The notes under the pieces were generated by a model. That model was not told the DNA's origin, made no database searches, and saw nothing but the letters and a program-made list of their open reading frames with translations. Positions 15,935-23,536 of a stretch of 42,423 nt of DNA are shown here, one piece after another; within the stretch, counting starts at the first letter, position 1; each line of letters starts with the position of its first letter. Source of the stretch: an uncultured Clostridia bacterium (GTDB lineage: Bacteria; Bacillota; Clostridia; Christensenellales; Borkfalkiaceae). The translations under genes and the position numbers were made by a program. Location: positions 1 to 42,423 of the forward strand of contig CAMWMZ010000007.1 in NCBI GenBank assembly GCA_947175485.1. The letters are read 5' to 3'.

Positions 15935-16166
15935 CAAGCAAAAACCGCGTTTTTTGCGCAACGGCTTGCGGCTCACCGAAATGCATATCCGCGACTGTTT
16001 GCCCGCGCGCACTTTATATCGCGGCAAGACGGGCGAGGGCGGATACTCTGTGCCGAAATGAGCGATTTCATAACCGGCAAACGGGGCGCATACGGAACGG
16101 AATATTTTTTACCGTTGCCGAGATAACAGCCCCAAAGCCACGAAAATATTTGCCGTATTTTCGTGA
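15935..16166. repeat. Degenerate intergenic repeat, copy 2
   Basis: Noncoding G-C-rich segment. GTTTGCCCGCGCGC at 15997-16010 is identical to 20825-20838, and CGAAAATATTTGCCG at 16141-16155 is identical to 14353-14367. The end also forms a 10-bp hairpin (16139-16148 with 16156-16165). A 64-residue plus-strand frame across it is not credible. Confidence 0.4.
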
Positions 16167-16170
16167 GCTT

Positions 16171-17172
16171 TTATAACTGATAAAAGCCGATTTTTTTATA
16201 AACCTTTGAAAGGGTTTTATTCGCCGCCTTTGCGGCGCGTTCCGCGCCGGAGCGCAACACGTTATCGAGGTAAGCCTTATCGGCGAGCAGCTTTGCCTGT
16301 TCTTTTTGAATAGGCCGGAGCTTATCCGCCACGGCTTCGCCGACGGCGAGTTTGAATTCGCCGTAGCCTTTACCCGCGAAGTCCTTTTCCGCCTGTTCCA
16401 TAGTTTTACCCGTAAACGCGGTATATATTGACAGCAGATTGCTTACCCCCGCTTTGTTTTCCGGGTCATACTTTATTTCCGAGCCGCTGTCCGTTACGGC
16501 GCGCTTGAATTTGCGGATTACCGTATCTTTATCGTCGGACAGAAATACCGAGCCGTTGGGGTTTTCCGCAGATTTGGACATTTTTTTGGAAGGGTCCTGC
16601 AGGTCGTTTATTTTAGCCCCGATTTTTACATATAAACCTTCCGGCACTTTAAAAGTCGGAGTATAAACGTTATTGAAGCGCTGTGCGATATCGCGGGCGA
16701 TTTCGAGGTGCTGCCTTTGGTCGAGCCCGACGGGAACGCAGTCCGCCTGATATAAGAGGATATCCGCCGCCATTAACACGGGATAATCCATAAGCCCCAT
16801 ATTTATATTTTCCGCATGGCGCAGGGATTTATCCTTAAACTGCGTCATTCTTTCCATTTCCCCAACGTAGGTAAACGTGTTGAGCACCCAGCACAGCTCC
16901 GCGTGCGCGGGAACGTGCGACTGAAGATACAAAACGCATTTTTCGGGGTCTATTCCGCACGCGATATAAAGGGCGAGCAAAGAAAGCGTTCTTTGCCTGA
17001 GCTCTGCGGGAATCTGGCGCACGGTGATTGCGTGCATATTGGCGATTGCAAAAAAACAATCGTATTCGTTTTGCAGCCGCGCCCAGCTTTTTATCGCGCC
17101 GATGTAGTTGCCGATTGTTAAGTTGTTTGTGGGCTGAACCGCCGAATAGAGAATTTTTTTGCTTTCTTCCAT
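16171..17172 (-). CDS. trpS: Tryptophanyl-tRNA synthetase
   Basis: 333 residues, typical for bacterial TrpRS. It charges tRNA-Trp with tryptophan. Class I motifs are present: YSAVQPTNNLTIGNYIGAI (HIGH-equivalent TIGN), DLQDPSKKMSKSAEN (KMSKS), and the tRNA/Trp pocket region MDYPVLMAADILLYQADCVPVGLDQRQHLEIARDIAQR. The start was taken at the ATG at 17172 (MEESKKILYSAV), twelve codons inside a longer frame, since the homologous part begins there. The ribosome binding site is weak. No T-box leader fits in the short upstream region, so Trp-dependent attenuation seems absent. Confidence 0.96.
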   Translation of the reverse strand: MEESKKILYSAVQPTNNLTIGNYIGAIKSWARLQNEYDCFFAIANMHAITVRQIPAELRQRTLSLLALYIACGIDPEKCVLYLQSHVPAHAELCWVLNTFTYVGEMERMTQFKDKSLRHAENINMGLMDYPVLMAADILLYQADCVPVGLDQRQHLEIARDIAQRFNNVYTPTFKVPEGLYVKIGAKINDLQDPSKKMSKSAENPNGSVFLSDDKDTVIRKFKRAVTDSGSEIKYDPENKAGVSNLLSIYTAFTGKTMEQAEKDFAGKGYGEFKLAVGEAVADKLRPIQKEQAKLLADKAYLDNVLRSGAERAAKAANKTLSKVYKKIGFYQL

Positions 17173-17191
17173 AAAATACCTATACATTATA

Positions 17192-17221
17192 ATCATAACA
17201 TAAAGCAAATATAAATGTAAA
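17192..17221 (-). promoter_or_regulatory. Probable trpS promoter
   Basis: Minus-strand TTTACA (17221-17216) and TATGAT (17197-17192), 18 bases apart. Another TATAAT lies six bases nearer the gene. Confidence 0.45.
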
Positions 17222-17313
17222 GTTATTTTTTTGAACGCGGAAAGTATTCACACAATTATCAGCCCGCATTCACAAACTCGGCGGGCGGCTGTTTTAAGCC
17301 TTAGAAAAAAGAA

Positions 17314-17347
17314 AATCCCGCCCGCGGCAAAAGCCGCGGGCGGGATT
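17314..17347 (-). terminator. Terminator of the lipoprotein gene
   Basis: A perfect 15-bp stem (17314-17328 with 17333-17347) with a 4-base loop. It is followed on the minus strand by TTTTCTTTTTT, 34 bases past the stop at 17381. Confidence 0.92.
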
Positions 17348-17380
17348 GATTTTAAGGAGTTTTAATATTTGCAAACGCGT

Positions 17381-18589
17381 TTAAGCGTTTTTGGGTTTGT
17401 AAGTTTGTTTCATTGTTACGCCTTCCTCCGACATAGACAAAATAAGGCTATCGCCGGAAAGAGTGAAGTTCTGGGAACTGCCGTTAATCGTAAGCACGAG
17501 ATTTGCGCCGTCCTGCGTATATGTTCCCCCTTCCATCTGCTCCGAAAGAACGACCATGGAGAACGTATTGTCTTCCCCGAATATAATTTCAACCCCTGCC
17601 GCATTTTCTTTTATCTCGGCAATCTGCTTTTCTATCTTTTTTTTCGTTTCATCGCTTACCGTGCTGTCATATTCGGCGGTTAAGTCGTGAAAAACGAAAG
17701 TTTTGCCTGCAACGGAGGTGATTGCGGGAGGGGTTTGCTCTTCTGCTTTTTTATCGTTAATGGCTTTAACCGCGTCTGCGGGGGCGTTAACGGAGGTTTT
17801 TCCGAATTCCGAAAATTTATAAACCGCTTTGCTTTCCGAGGTTTCCGTTACGCCGTTTTCGGTTTCTTCTTCGCTTGCTTCAGCCTCGATACCCGATACG
17901 TATCCGTCCTTTACCGTGACGGTTAAGTCGATTTTTGTGCTTTCGGTATAAGCCGTCCACACCGTTGCTTTGTAGAAGCCGCCGCTGTATGTAAACGCGG
18001 AATAGAGGTCCGCCAAAGGCTTAGCCGACGAAGCTTCGGCGGTTTCGCTTGTTTTATAGGTTTGCGCAAAAGCCATGCCTACGCCGCTGTAAGAAAGGTT
18101 TTGTTTTACTTCCGCTTCGGAAGAATATTCCGATTTTTCGGCAGTCCATTTATTGGTTGAGGCTGAGTATTCGCTTGACCATATGGTTTTGTTTTCCGCA
18201 ATTAAATAAGATTTTCTTTCCGAGGTTGATTCGCCGTCTTCTTCTCCGATGTCTTCGAGTCCCGTGAACTTTTCCGAATATTTTGTTTCGGTATAGATTT
18301 TTTTGCCAGCCAAATCAAAGTAGACTTTTACGGCGCTTTCGGAAGTTGCCGTTGCGTTTACGGTTTTTCCTTCGACCGTGCCCGTCATTGTCTGCTTCAT
18401 AATCATAACGGATTCGGCGGTGTAGTTTTCCGACGAGGCGGTTTTTTCAAACGCGCTTTTCCACTTTTCGGCGGTGACTTCTTCGCCCTTAGGCAAACCG
18501 CTGTCCGCGGGATTGCACGCCGTTAACCCTGCTACGCCCGTTGCCGCCATCACGCCGACGAGCAATGATACCAAAATTTTTTTACGCAT
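17381..18589 (-). CDS. Secreted lipoprotein of unknown function
   Basis: 402 residues from the ATG at 18589, supported by AGGAG with 8-base spacing; a longer frame of 15 extra codons is unsupported. The signal peptide MRKKILVSLLVGVMAATGVAG ends in the lipobox LTAC, so the mature protein is a lipid-anchored surface protein. The body is Ser/Thr/Glu-rich with many beta-type segments. A first region (about 40-270) resembles LolA/LppX-like or ligand-binding lipoproteins. The last about 110 residues (TFVFHDLTAEYD to TMKQTYKP) look like a small lipocalin-type beta domain with FGEDNTFSMVV. No enzymatic motif is seen. It stands alone between thrC and a strong terminator. Confidence 0.82.
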   Translation of the reverse strand: MRKKILVSLLVGVMAATGVAGLTACNPADSGLPKGEEVTAEKWKSAFEKTASSENYTAESVMIMKQTMTGTVEGKTVNATATSESAVKVYFDLAGKKIYTETKYSEKFTGLEDIGEEDGESTSERKSYLIAENKTIWSSEYSASTNKWTAEKSEYSSEAEVKQNLSYSGVGMAFAQTYKTSETAEASSAKPLADLYSAFTYSGGFYKATVWTAYTESTKIDLTVTVKDGYVSGIEAEASEEETENGVTETSESKAVYKFSEFGKTSVNAPADAVKAINDKKAEEQTPPAITSVAGKTFVFHDLTAEYDSTVSDETKKKIEKQIAEIKENAAGVEIIFGEDNTFSMVVLSEQMEGGTYTQDGANLVLTINGSSQNFTLSGDSLILSMSEEGVTMKQTYKPKNA

Positions 18590-18627
18590 AAAATTTCTCC
18601 TTTTGCGAGGAGCGTATAATGCGGACT

Positions 18628-18667
18628 GTTGCACGCGTGCGCGTGCAACAGAGGGGCGCCCCTCTGT
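18628..18667 (+). terminator. Two adjacent perfect hairpins
   Basis: GTTGCACGC (18628-18636) pairs with GCGTGCAAC (18641-18649). ACAGAGGGGCGCCCCTCTGT (18648-18667) is a perfect palindrome followed by TTTTTTA on the plus strand. It lies between thrC and the lipoprotein gene, both on the minus strand, and would end antisense transcription or stabilise the thrC end. Confidence 0.5.
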
Positions 18668-18693
18668 TTTTTATTGACATTATATTACCAGAT

Positions 18694-20175
18694 TTACTTT
18701 ACGAAGTCAAGCACTTCGGCGAAAAGGTTTTTCGCCTCGGCGGATTTTGTGAAGCGCAAGGGCTTATCGCGCAGGGTCAAAAGGCATTTGGGAACAGCCA
18801 TTGCGGTTGCCGCGTGCAAACGCTTTATGCCCTTGAAGCTGTCTTTAACGTCGTTGCCTGTAACCGCGTAAAGAACGTCCTGCGGGAATTTATAGGGATT
18901 TGCAGTGGATACGATAACCATATTGGTTTCGTCTTTTTTATGCTTTTCAAACCAGTCCACCGCGACCTTCATTGCGCAGCCGGTGTGCGTATCCATAGTG
19001 TAGCCGACGTCGATAAAAACGTCGTACATAGCCTCTACGCTGCTTTCTTCGTCGGCGTATCCGCCGTCGAAGGTTTGTTGGATTTTTTCAAGTTCCTCCG
19101 CGGATATAGCGTATCTTCCGTTCTTTTTCAAATCCTCCATACGGCTTGCGGTGAGCTTTGCGTTGCGCCCCGAGGCTTCGAAAACGAGCCTTTCGAGGTT
19201 GGAAGAAACGAGGATATCCATTGACGGCGACGTGGTTTTGTAAAATTCGCGGTGCAAATCGTAAACCCCCGTCGCGAGGAAATCGGTAAGTATTTTATTG
19301 GAATTGGACGCGCAATGCAAGCGCCTTATAGGCAATCCCATTTGCTTTGCGTAATATGCGGCGAGTATGTTGCCGAAATTGCCAGTGGGCACGGTGAAAT
19401 CGATTTCTTCCCCCATTTGGATTTGTTCCGAGGAAACCAAATCGAGATACGCGGAAAAATAATAGGCGATTTGCGGGGCGAGCCTGCCGAAATTTATGGA
19501 ATTAGCCGAGGATAAAACGGTGTTGCGCTCTTTAAGCTTTTCCGCATATTCCGCGTTTGAAAAAATTTCTTTGACGGCGGTCTGGCAATCGTCGAAATTG
19601 CCTTTTACGGCTACGACGTTTACGTTTTTGCCCTCTTGCGTGCACATCTGGAGCTTTTGCATTTTGGAAACACCGTCGGAGGGATAGAACACCATAATCT
19701 TGACCCCGTCTGCATCCTTGAAGCCCTCCAAAGCGGCTTTGCCTGTATCGCCAGAGGTTGCGACGAGAACCAAAATCTGTTCTTTAACGCCGCATATATC
19801 GCACCCTTTTCTCAAAAGCCACGGTAAAAGAGTGAGCGCCATATCCTTGAAAGCGCAAGTAGGACCGTGCCAGAGCTCAAGCATATATACGCCGTCGTCA
19901 AGACGGACGAGGGGCGCGGGGTCACCGCCCTCGAACCTGGAATACGCGTCTTCGCAAGCCTTTAACAGTTCTTTTGCGTCGTATTCGGTAAGATATTTCC
20001 CGAGCACCTTTGCCGCGCGTTCGGGGTAGCTCATAGAAAGCATTTCTTCAAGCTCTTCCCGCGGGACGGCGGGGAATTTTTCGGGAACGTAAAGCCCGCC
20101 GTTGCCGGAAAGCCCCGCGACTATAGCCCGAGCCGCAGAAACCTTTTCTCCCCCTCTTGTGCTGATAAATTTCAT
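18694..20175 (-). CDS. thrC: Threonine synthase
   Basis: 493 residues. A PLP enzyme converting O-phosphohomoserine to threonine and phosphate, the last step of threonine synthesis. Motifs: FISTRGG at the N-terminus, MLELWHGPTCAFKDMALTL with the PLP-binding Lys, LVATSGDTGKAALEGF (phosphate-binding), SANSINFGRLAPQIAYYF, and TVPTGNFGNILAAYYAKQMGLPI. The length and motifs fit the longer type of ThrC. AAGGAG precedes the ATG with good spacing. The small P-loop gene lies upstream on the same strand, but a terminator at 20217 separates the two. No T-box or other leader is visible. Confidence 0.97.
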   Translation of the reverse strand: MKFISTRGGEKVSAARAIVAGLSGNGGLYVPEKFPAVPREELEEMLSMSYPERAAKVLGKYLTEYDAKELLKACEDAYSRFEGGDPAPLVRLDDGVYMLELWHGPTCAFKDMALTLLPWLLRKGCDICGVKEQILVLVATSGDTGKAALEGFKDADGVKIMVFYPSDGVSKMQKLQMCTQEGKNVNVVAVKGNFDDCQTAVKEIFSNAEYAEKLKERNTVLSSANSINFGRLAPQIAYYFSAYLDLVSSEQIQMGEEIDFTVPTGNFGNILAAYYAKQMGLPIRRLHCASNSNKILTDFLATGVYDLHREFYKTTSPSMDILVSSNLERLVFEASGRNAKLTASRMEDLKKNGRYAISAEELEKIQQTFDGGYADEESSVEAMYDVFIDVGYTMDTHTGCAMKVAVDWFEKHKKDETNMVIVSTANPYKFPQDVLYAVTGNDVKDSFKGIKRLHAATAMAVPKCLLTLRDKPLRFTKSAEAKNLFAEVLDFVK

Positions 20176-20216
20176 AATTAACTCCTTGTGCGCAAAAGCG
20201 ACGCGCTAAATAAAAA

Positions 20217-20245
20217 ACGGCAACACAAAAAATTTGCGCTGCCGT
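20217..20245 (-). terminator. Terminator of the P-loop gene
   Basis: ACGGCAACACAA (20217-20228) with TTGCGCTGCCGT (20234-20245) makes a 12-bp stem with two wobble pairs. It is followed on the minus strand by TTTTTTATTT. It separates the P-loop gene from thrC. Confidence 0.8.
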
Positions 20246-20265
20246 CAAAAATCAAAACGAAAAAA

Positions 20266-20673
20266 TTAAACGTATTTTTTAACGAAATCGGGAAGGTCCG
20301 CCTCCGCGCAGCTGCATGTAAGAACAATTGTAATTTCGTTTTCGGAGGAAATCTTATCAAGCATATAGAAAATGCCCGCAAGCTCCTTTATATCCTTACC
20401 CGCGATACGGGCAACTCCGTCTATGTAGATATATTCGTGGTCGCTGTTGCAAGCCGCAACGCCTTTGACGAAACCGCAGAGCGCGTCTTCGCCCGCGATA
20501 GCCCAGTCCGCAACGTCGATAAAACGGATATTGCGGTCTACGTCGTACATACATCTTTTATTGTCGGTTATGAAAACGCTTAAACCCTTTGCGCCTTTTG
20601 CGTCGGAATTAGCCGCTTCGATAAGCTGTTTTGTTTTGCCGGTGCCTTTGGGTCCGTATATAATTTTAATCAT
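20266..20673 (-). CDS. Small P-loop ATP-binding protein
   Basis: 135 residues with a Walker A motif at the extreme N-terminus (IYGPKGTGKTKQL, about 5-17), a probable Walker B (EYIYIDGV, about 80-87) and a sensor-like strand ITIVLTCSC near the end. It is close in plan to compact ATP-binding proteins annotated as PilT-like or ABC-like in Clostridia, but has no further domain. The cell role is unknown. GGGAGG precedes the ATG. It has its own terminator, so it is a single-gene unit. Confidence 0.8.
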   Translation of the reverse strand: MIKIIYGPKGTGKTKQLIEAANSDAKGAKGLSVFITDNKRCMYDVDRNIRFIDVADWAIAGEDALCGFVKGVAACNSDHEYIYIDGVARIAGKDIKELAGIFYMLDKISSENEITIVLTCSCAEADLPDFVKKYV

Positions 20674-20784
20674 TGAAAATCCTCCCGATAAAGTATTATA
20701 TTTATCTTATAATACATTTTATCAGTTATTCGGCGGAATTTCAATACTTTCACCAAATTTTTTTTATATTTTTATATATGTAAT

Positions 20785-20885
20785 TTTAACCGCGCAAGCC
20801 TTGAAACCGCGAGCCGCCGCGATGGTTTGCCCGCGCGCCCTTAGCATGACGGCAAATATGAGCCGCCGTAAGGAAACCGATTGCG
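20785..20885. repeat. Degenerate intergenic repeat, copy 3
   Basis: GTTTGCCCGCGCGC at 20825-20838 equals 15997-16010. In the next 17 bases CTT, AT and CGGCAA keep the same spacing as in copy 2. CTTGAAACCGCGAG upstream resembles copy 1. It lies downstream of the aminotransferase gene. Confidence 0.4.
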
Positions 20886-20891
20886 TGAGGG

Positions 20892-22094
20892 TTATTCACA
20901 TTCACGCGCGAAATCTGCGATACGTTCCAAGCCTTCGAGCATGTCCGCAGTAGAAAGCGCGTAGGAAAGGCGGACGGCGTCGTCGTCGCCGAAGCATACT
21001 CCGGGGGTAATTGCAACCTGCTTGTGGGTTAAAAGCAAATCCGCGACGTCCATGCTTCCGTGGATTTTAACCCCTTTATAGGTTTTTCCGAAAAGATTAT
21101 CGCATAAAAGCATAACGTAGAAAGCGCCGTCGGGCTTTACGTAATCAAGCCCCAAGGACTTCATGCCGTCGAGCTTTTCAAGCATCTTTTCACGGCGCCT
21201 GCCGAAAGCGGCAACCATATCTACCATGGGCTGCTGCACTCCCTCCAAAGCGGCGAGCGTTGCGTATTGCGTCATTGTGTTAACGTTGGACGTGGAATGG
21301 CTCTGGAACGAAGATATTGCCTTTGCAACGTTTGGAGGGCACGCGAGATAGCCAAGGCGCCAGCCCGTCATTGCATAGCTTTTTGAAACCCCGTTTACGA
21401 TGATTGTCAGATCCTTCATTTCGGGCGAGCACTGCGCTATGGAGAAGTGGCTTTCTCCGCCGTAGATAAGCTTTTCATAAATTTCGTCGGCGAGCACAAC
21501 GATATTGTGCGCCACGCATACCTCCGCAATAGCGCGGATTTCCTTTTCCGTATAAACCGCGCCCGTGGGGTTGCAGGGGCTGTTGAATATGAGCATTTTG
21601 GTTTGCGGGCGGATAGCCGCCTCCACCTGCGCCGCCGTTATTTTATAGCCGTGGCGGGGAGTTGCGTATATGTATTCGGGCACGCCGCCGCAGCTTTTGA
21701 CTACTTCGGGATACGTGAGCCAATAAGGCTTGGGGATTAAAACCTCGTCTCCGGCGTTAATCGTGGCGAAAATCGCGTTGAATATAGAGTGCTTTGCGCC
21801 GTTGGAAATAATTATCTGCGACGGGTCGTAATCAAGATTATTGTCAGTTTTAAGCTTTTTTACAACAGCTTTTTTCAAAGCGGGCAAGCCCGCAGCCGCA
21901 ACGTATTTTGTGTAGCCCTTGTCCAGAGCGTCTTTAGCCGCGTTGCAGATATGTTCGGGCGTATTGAAATCGGGTTCTCCGACGCCGAAATTTATAACTT
22001 TTACCCCCGCCGCTTTAAGCTCGTTTGCCTTTGCGGAGATTGCAAGCGTCATAGAGGGCGCGATTAAAGAAACTCTTTTTGAAACTTCTATCAT
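20892..22094 (-). CDS. Class I/II PLP aminotransferase (aspartate aminotransferase type)
   Basis: 400 residues, fold-type I. It transfers an amino group between an amino acid (probably Asp or an aromatic) and 2-oxoglutarate. Motifs: VINFGVGEPDFNTPEHI (N-terminal substrate loop), NGAKHSIFNAI, IFNSPCNPTGAVY (PLP ring and carboxylate contacts), LADEIYEKLIY, and IIVNGVSKSYAMTGWRLGYLACP with the PLP-binding Lys, followed by the C-terminal VRLSYALS with the substrate-carboxylate Arg. This is the Ib subgroup layout (PLP aminotransferase, AspC-like). AAAGGAG precedes the ATG. There are no metabolic neighbours in an operon. Confidence 0.93.
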   Translation of the reverse strand: MIEVSKRVSLIAPSMTLAISAKANELKAAGVKVINFGVGEPDFNTPEHICNAAKDALDKGYTKYVAAAGLPALKKAVVKKLKTDNNLDYDPSQIIISNGAKHSIFNAIFATINAGDEVLIPKPYWLTYPEVVKSCGGVPEYIYATPRHGYKITAAQVEAAIRPQTKMLIFNSPCNPTGAVYTEKEIRAIAEVCVAHNIVVLADEIYEKLIYGGESHFSIAQCSPEMKDLTIIVNGVSKSYAMTGWRLGYLACPPNVAKAISSFQSHSTSNVNTMTQYATLAALEGVQQPMVDMVAAFGRRREKMLEKLDGMKSLGLDYVKPDGAFYVMLLCDNLFGKTYKGVKIHGSMDVADLLLTHKQVAITPGVCFGDDDAVRLSYALSTADMLEGLERIADFARECE

Positions 22095-22196
22095 ATATAA
22101 CTCCTTTAACGGGATTTTCAGCTGTTGTGCGGCTAAACGAAATAAGTACTACGGATTATTATACATACGGCGCGTTATTTTTGCAATTAAATAGGA

Positions 22197-22547
22197 CTAA
22201 CCGTTTGAATTTTTCAACGCTTTTACCGTATCTTTGACTATCTTTTTAAACTGCGGATTAAAAGAGCGGTAATCGGTTATTAAGACCTTTTCTTCATAAG
22301 TCAGAGCAAAATCTTCTTTACTTATTACAAAATCGTTGAATTCCTGAGTTCTGCCCAACAAATAATCTGTTGAAACCTGAAAATAGTCTGATATTTTTAA
22401 AAGAGCGGCGGCTTTTGGCTCTACTTTACCATTTTCCCATTCTGAAATATTGCTTTGAGTATAATTCAATTCTTTTGCAAGCTCGTCTTGCGACAAATTA
22501 TTTTCAACGCGGAGAGATTTTAAAATATTTGCAAATTTATTTTCCAT
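22197..22547 (-). CDS. XRE-family regulator
   Basis: 116 residues. The N-terminal HTH (FANILKSLRVENNLSQDELAKEL, NYTQSNISEWENGKVEP, then ALLKISDYFQVSTDYLLGRT) is a classic Cro/CI domain. The C-terminal about 45 residues are helical and may dimerise. No ribosome binding site precedes the ATG, only AT-rich sequence. The intergenic region upstream carries four to five TTATCGA-type repeats and a divergent promoter, so the protein probably represses itself and the small ORF at 22680. This resembles phage-like regulator switches, but no phage genes are near. Confidence 0.88.
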   Translation of the reverse strand: MENKFANILKSLRVENNLSQDELAKELNYTQSNISEWENGKVEPKAAALLKISDYFQVSTDYLLGRTQEFNDFVISKEDFALTYEEKVLITDYRSFNPQFKKIVKDTVKALKNSNG

Positions 22548-22555
22548 ATAATAAA

Positions 22556-22626
22556 TTTTATCGTTTTATCGATTTGATGATTGACTTATCGATTTATCAA
22601 TGATATAATATATCGACATATCGATA
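22556..22626. promoter_or_regulatory. Clustered TTATCGAT operator repeats
   Basis: Copies of TTATCG/ATCGATAA lie at 22556-22563, 22564-22573, 22586-22593 (with TTATCA at 22594-22599), 22610-22616 and 22618-22626, in both orientations. They flank and fill the spacer of the plus-strand promoter. This fits cooperative binding by the adjacent XRE protein. Confidence 0.6.
22581..22609 (+). promoter_or_regulatory. Promoter divergent from the XRE gene
   Basis: TTGACT (22581-22586) and TATAAT (22604-22609), exactly 17 bases apart. The spacer contains TATCGATTTATC, so operator binding would block RNA polymerase. Confidence 0.75.
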
Positions 22627-22659
22627 ATAATTATAAACAAAGCGATAAAAATAAATATA

Positions 22660-22683
22660 ATGGAAAACAACTTTAAGAAATGA
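22660..22683 (+). CDS. Seven-residue leader peptide ORF
   Basis: ATG at 22660 encodes MENNFKK and a TGA that overlaps the ATG of the next small ORF (ATGA at 22680-22683). It may serve only for translational coupling. Expression is not proven. Confidence 0.3.
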   Translation: MENNFKK

Positions 22684-22859
22684 AAAAATTTATAACTTTG
22701 CCAGATTTGACATTTGAAATCTGTTTAATTTTGGAAGAGTATTTTGAGTGTATACTCGATACGGATAAACACGAAATAGAATTTTTCACTTTTGACGGAC
22801 AGAAATTTGCGATTAAAATTGAAGAAAAACAAGTAAAACCGCCCCGCGGCGCGGATTAA
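22680..22859 (+). CDS. Small acidic protein divergent from the XRE gene (59 aa)
   Basis: 59 residues, starting MKKFITLPDLTFEICLILEEYF with a beta-rich middle (DKHEIEFFTFDGQKFAIKIEE). The last residues KPPRGAD are encoded by one arm and the loop of the upp terminator, and the TAA lies in that loop, so the C-terminus may have been acquired by rearrangement. It has no independent ribosome binding site and may rely on the seven-residue ORF before it. It has its own consensus promoter under XRE-type operators. Function is not recognised; a small regulated effector is possible. Confidence 0.5.
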   Translation: MKKFITLPDLTFEICLILEEYFECILDTDKHEIEFFTFDGQKFAIKIEEKQVKPPRGAD

Positions 22860-22875
22860 GCGCTGCGGGGCGGTT
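22837..22875 (-). terminator. upp terminator overlapping the small ORF
   Basis: AACCGCCCCGCGGCG (22837-22851) with CGCTGCGGGGCGGTT (22861-22875): a 15-bp stem with one wobble. On the minus strand it is followed by TTTTACTTG, 23 bases past the upp stop. Confidence 0.85.
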
Positions 22876-22897
22876 ATCCGCCTTATTGTTTATAAGA

Positions 22898-23536
22898 TTA
22901 TTTAGTGCCGAAGAGCCTGTCACCCGCGTCGCCCAGACCGGGGAGGATATAACCGTTTTCGTTGAGCTGCCTATCGAGCGTGGAAACGTATACGGGGATA
23001 TCGGGGTGGGCTTCGGCTACCTTTGAAACGCCTTCCGGCGCGCCGATTATAGCCATAAATCTGATATTTTTACAGCCGCGCTTTTTCAGCGCCGCGAGAG
23101 CGTCGCAGGCAGAGCCGCCCGTTGCGAGCATGGGGTCTACCAAAAACACCGTTTTGTTTTCTATTCCGTCGGGAAGCTTGCAATAGTATTCCTGAGGCTC
23201 GAGCGTTTGCTCGTCGCGGTACATGCCGATATGCCCTACGCGCGCGGTGGGGAACACCTTATGCACACCGTTAACCATGCCGAGCCCCGCGCGGAGTATA
23301 GGCACGATTGCAACGCTTTCTTCGGGCACGCGGTATTGCGTGGTTACTTCGAGTGGGGTTTCAACCGTTACGGGAACGAGCTGAACGTTGCGCATGCTTT
23401 CATAAGTCATCATGGTTGTGATTTCTTCTATAAGCTCGCGGAATTCTTTCATGCCCGTGTTTTTATCGCGCAGGATAGAAACCTTATGTTTTATCAAAGG
23501 GTGGTCGAAAACGAAAACGTTTTTATAATTTTTCAT
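22898..23536 (-). CDS. upp: Uracil phosphoribosyltransferase
   Basis: 212 residues from the ATG at 23536 ([18 protein letters not shown]). The ATG two codons earlier is too close to the GAGG site. It makes UMP from uracil and PRPP. Motifs: [37 protein letters not shown] (substrate loop), and [14 protein letters not shown], the PRPP-binding signature, then [13 protein letters not shown] at the C-terminus. It overlaps the 3' end of the uracil permease gene by 14 nt, so uptake and salvage of uracil are made from one mRNA. Confidence 0.97.
   Translation of the reverse strand: MKNYKNVFVFDHPLIKHKVSILRDKNTGMKEFRELIEEITTMMTYESMRNVQLVPVTVETPLEVTTQYRVPEESVAIVPILRAGLGMVNGVHKVFPTARVGHIGMYRDEQTLEPQEYYCKLPDGIENKTVFLVDPMLATGGSACDALAALKKRGCKNIRFMAIIGAPEGVSKVAEAHPDIPVYVSTLDRQLNENGYILPGLGDAGDRLFGTK

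Noticed and set aside
15932..16126. 64-codon plus-strand frame in the intergenic repeat
   Set aside because: It lies in a degenerate repeat, lacks a ribosome binding site and has no protein-like pattern.
17173..17313. T-box leader of trpS
   Set aside because: No room for the specifier stem between the predicted promoter and the ATG, and no T-box sequence was seen.
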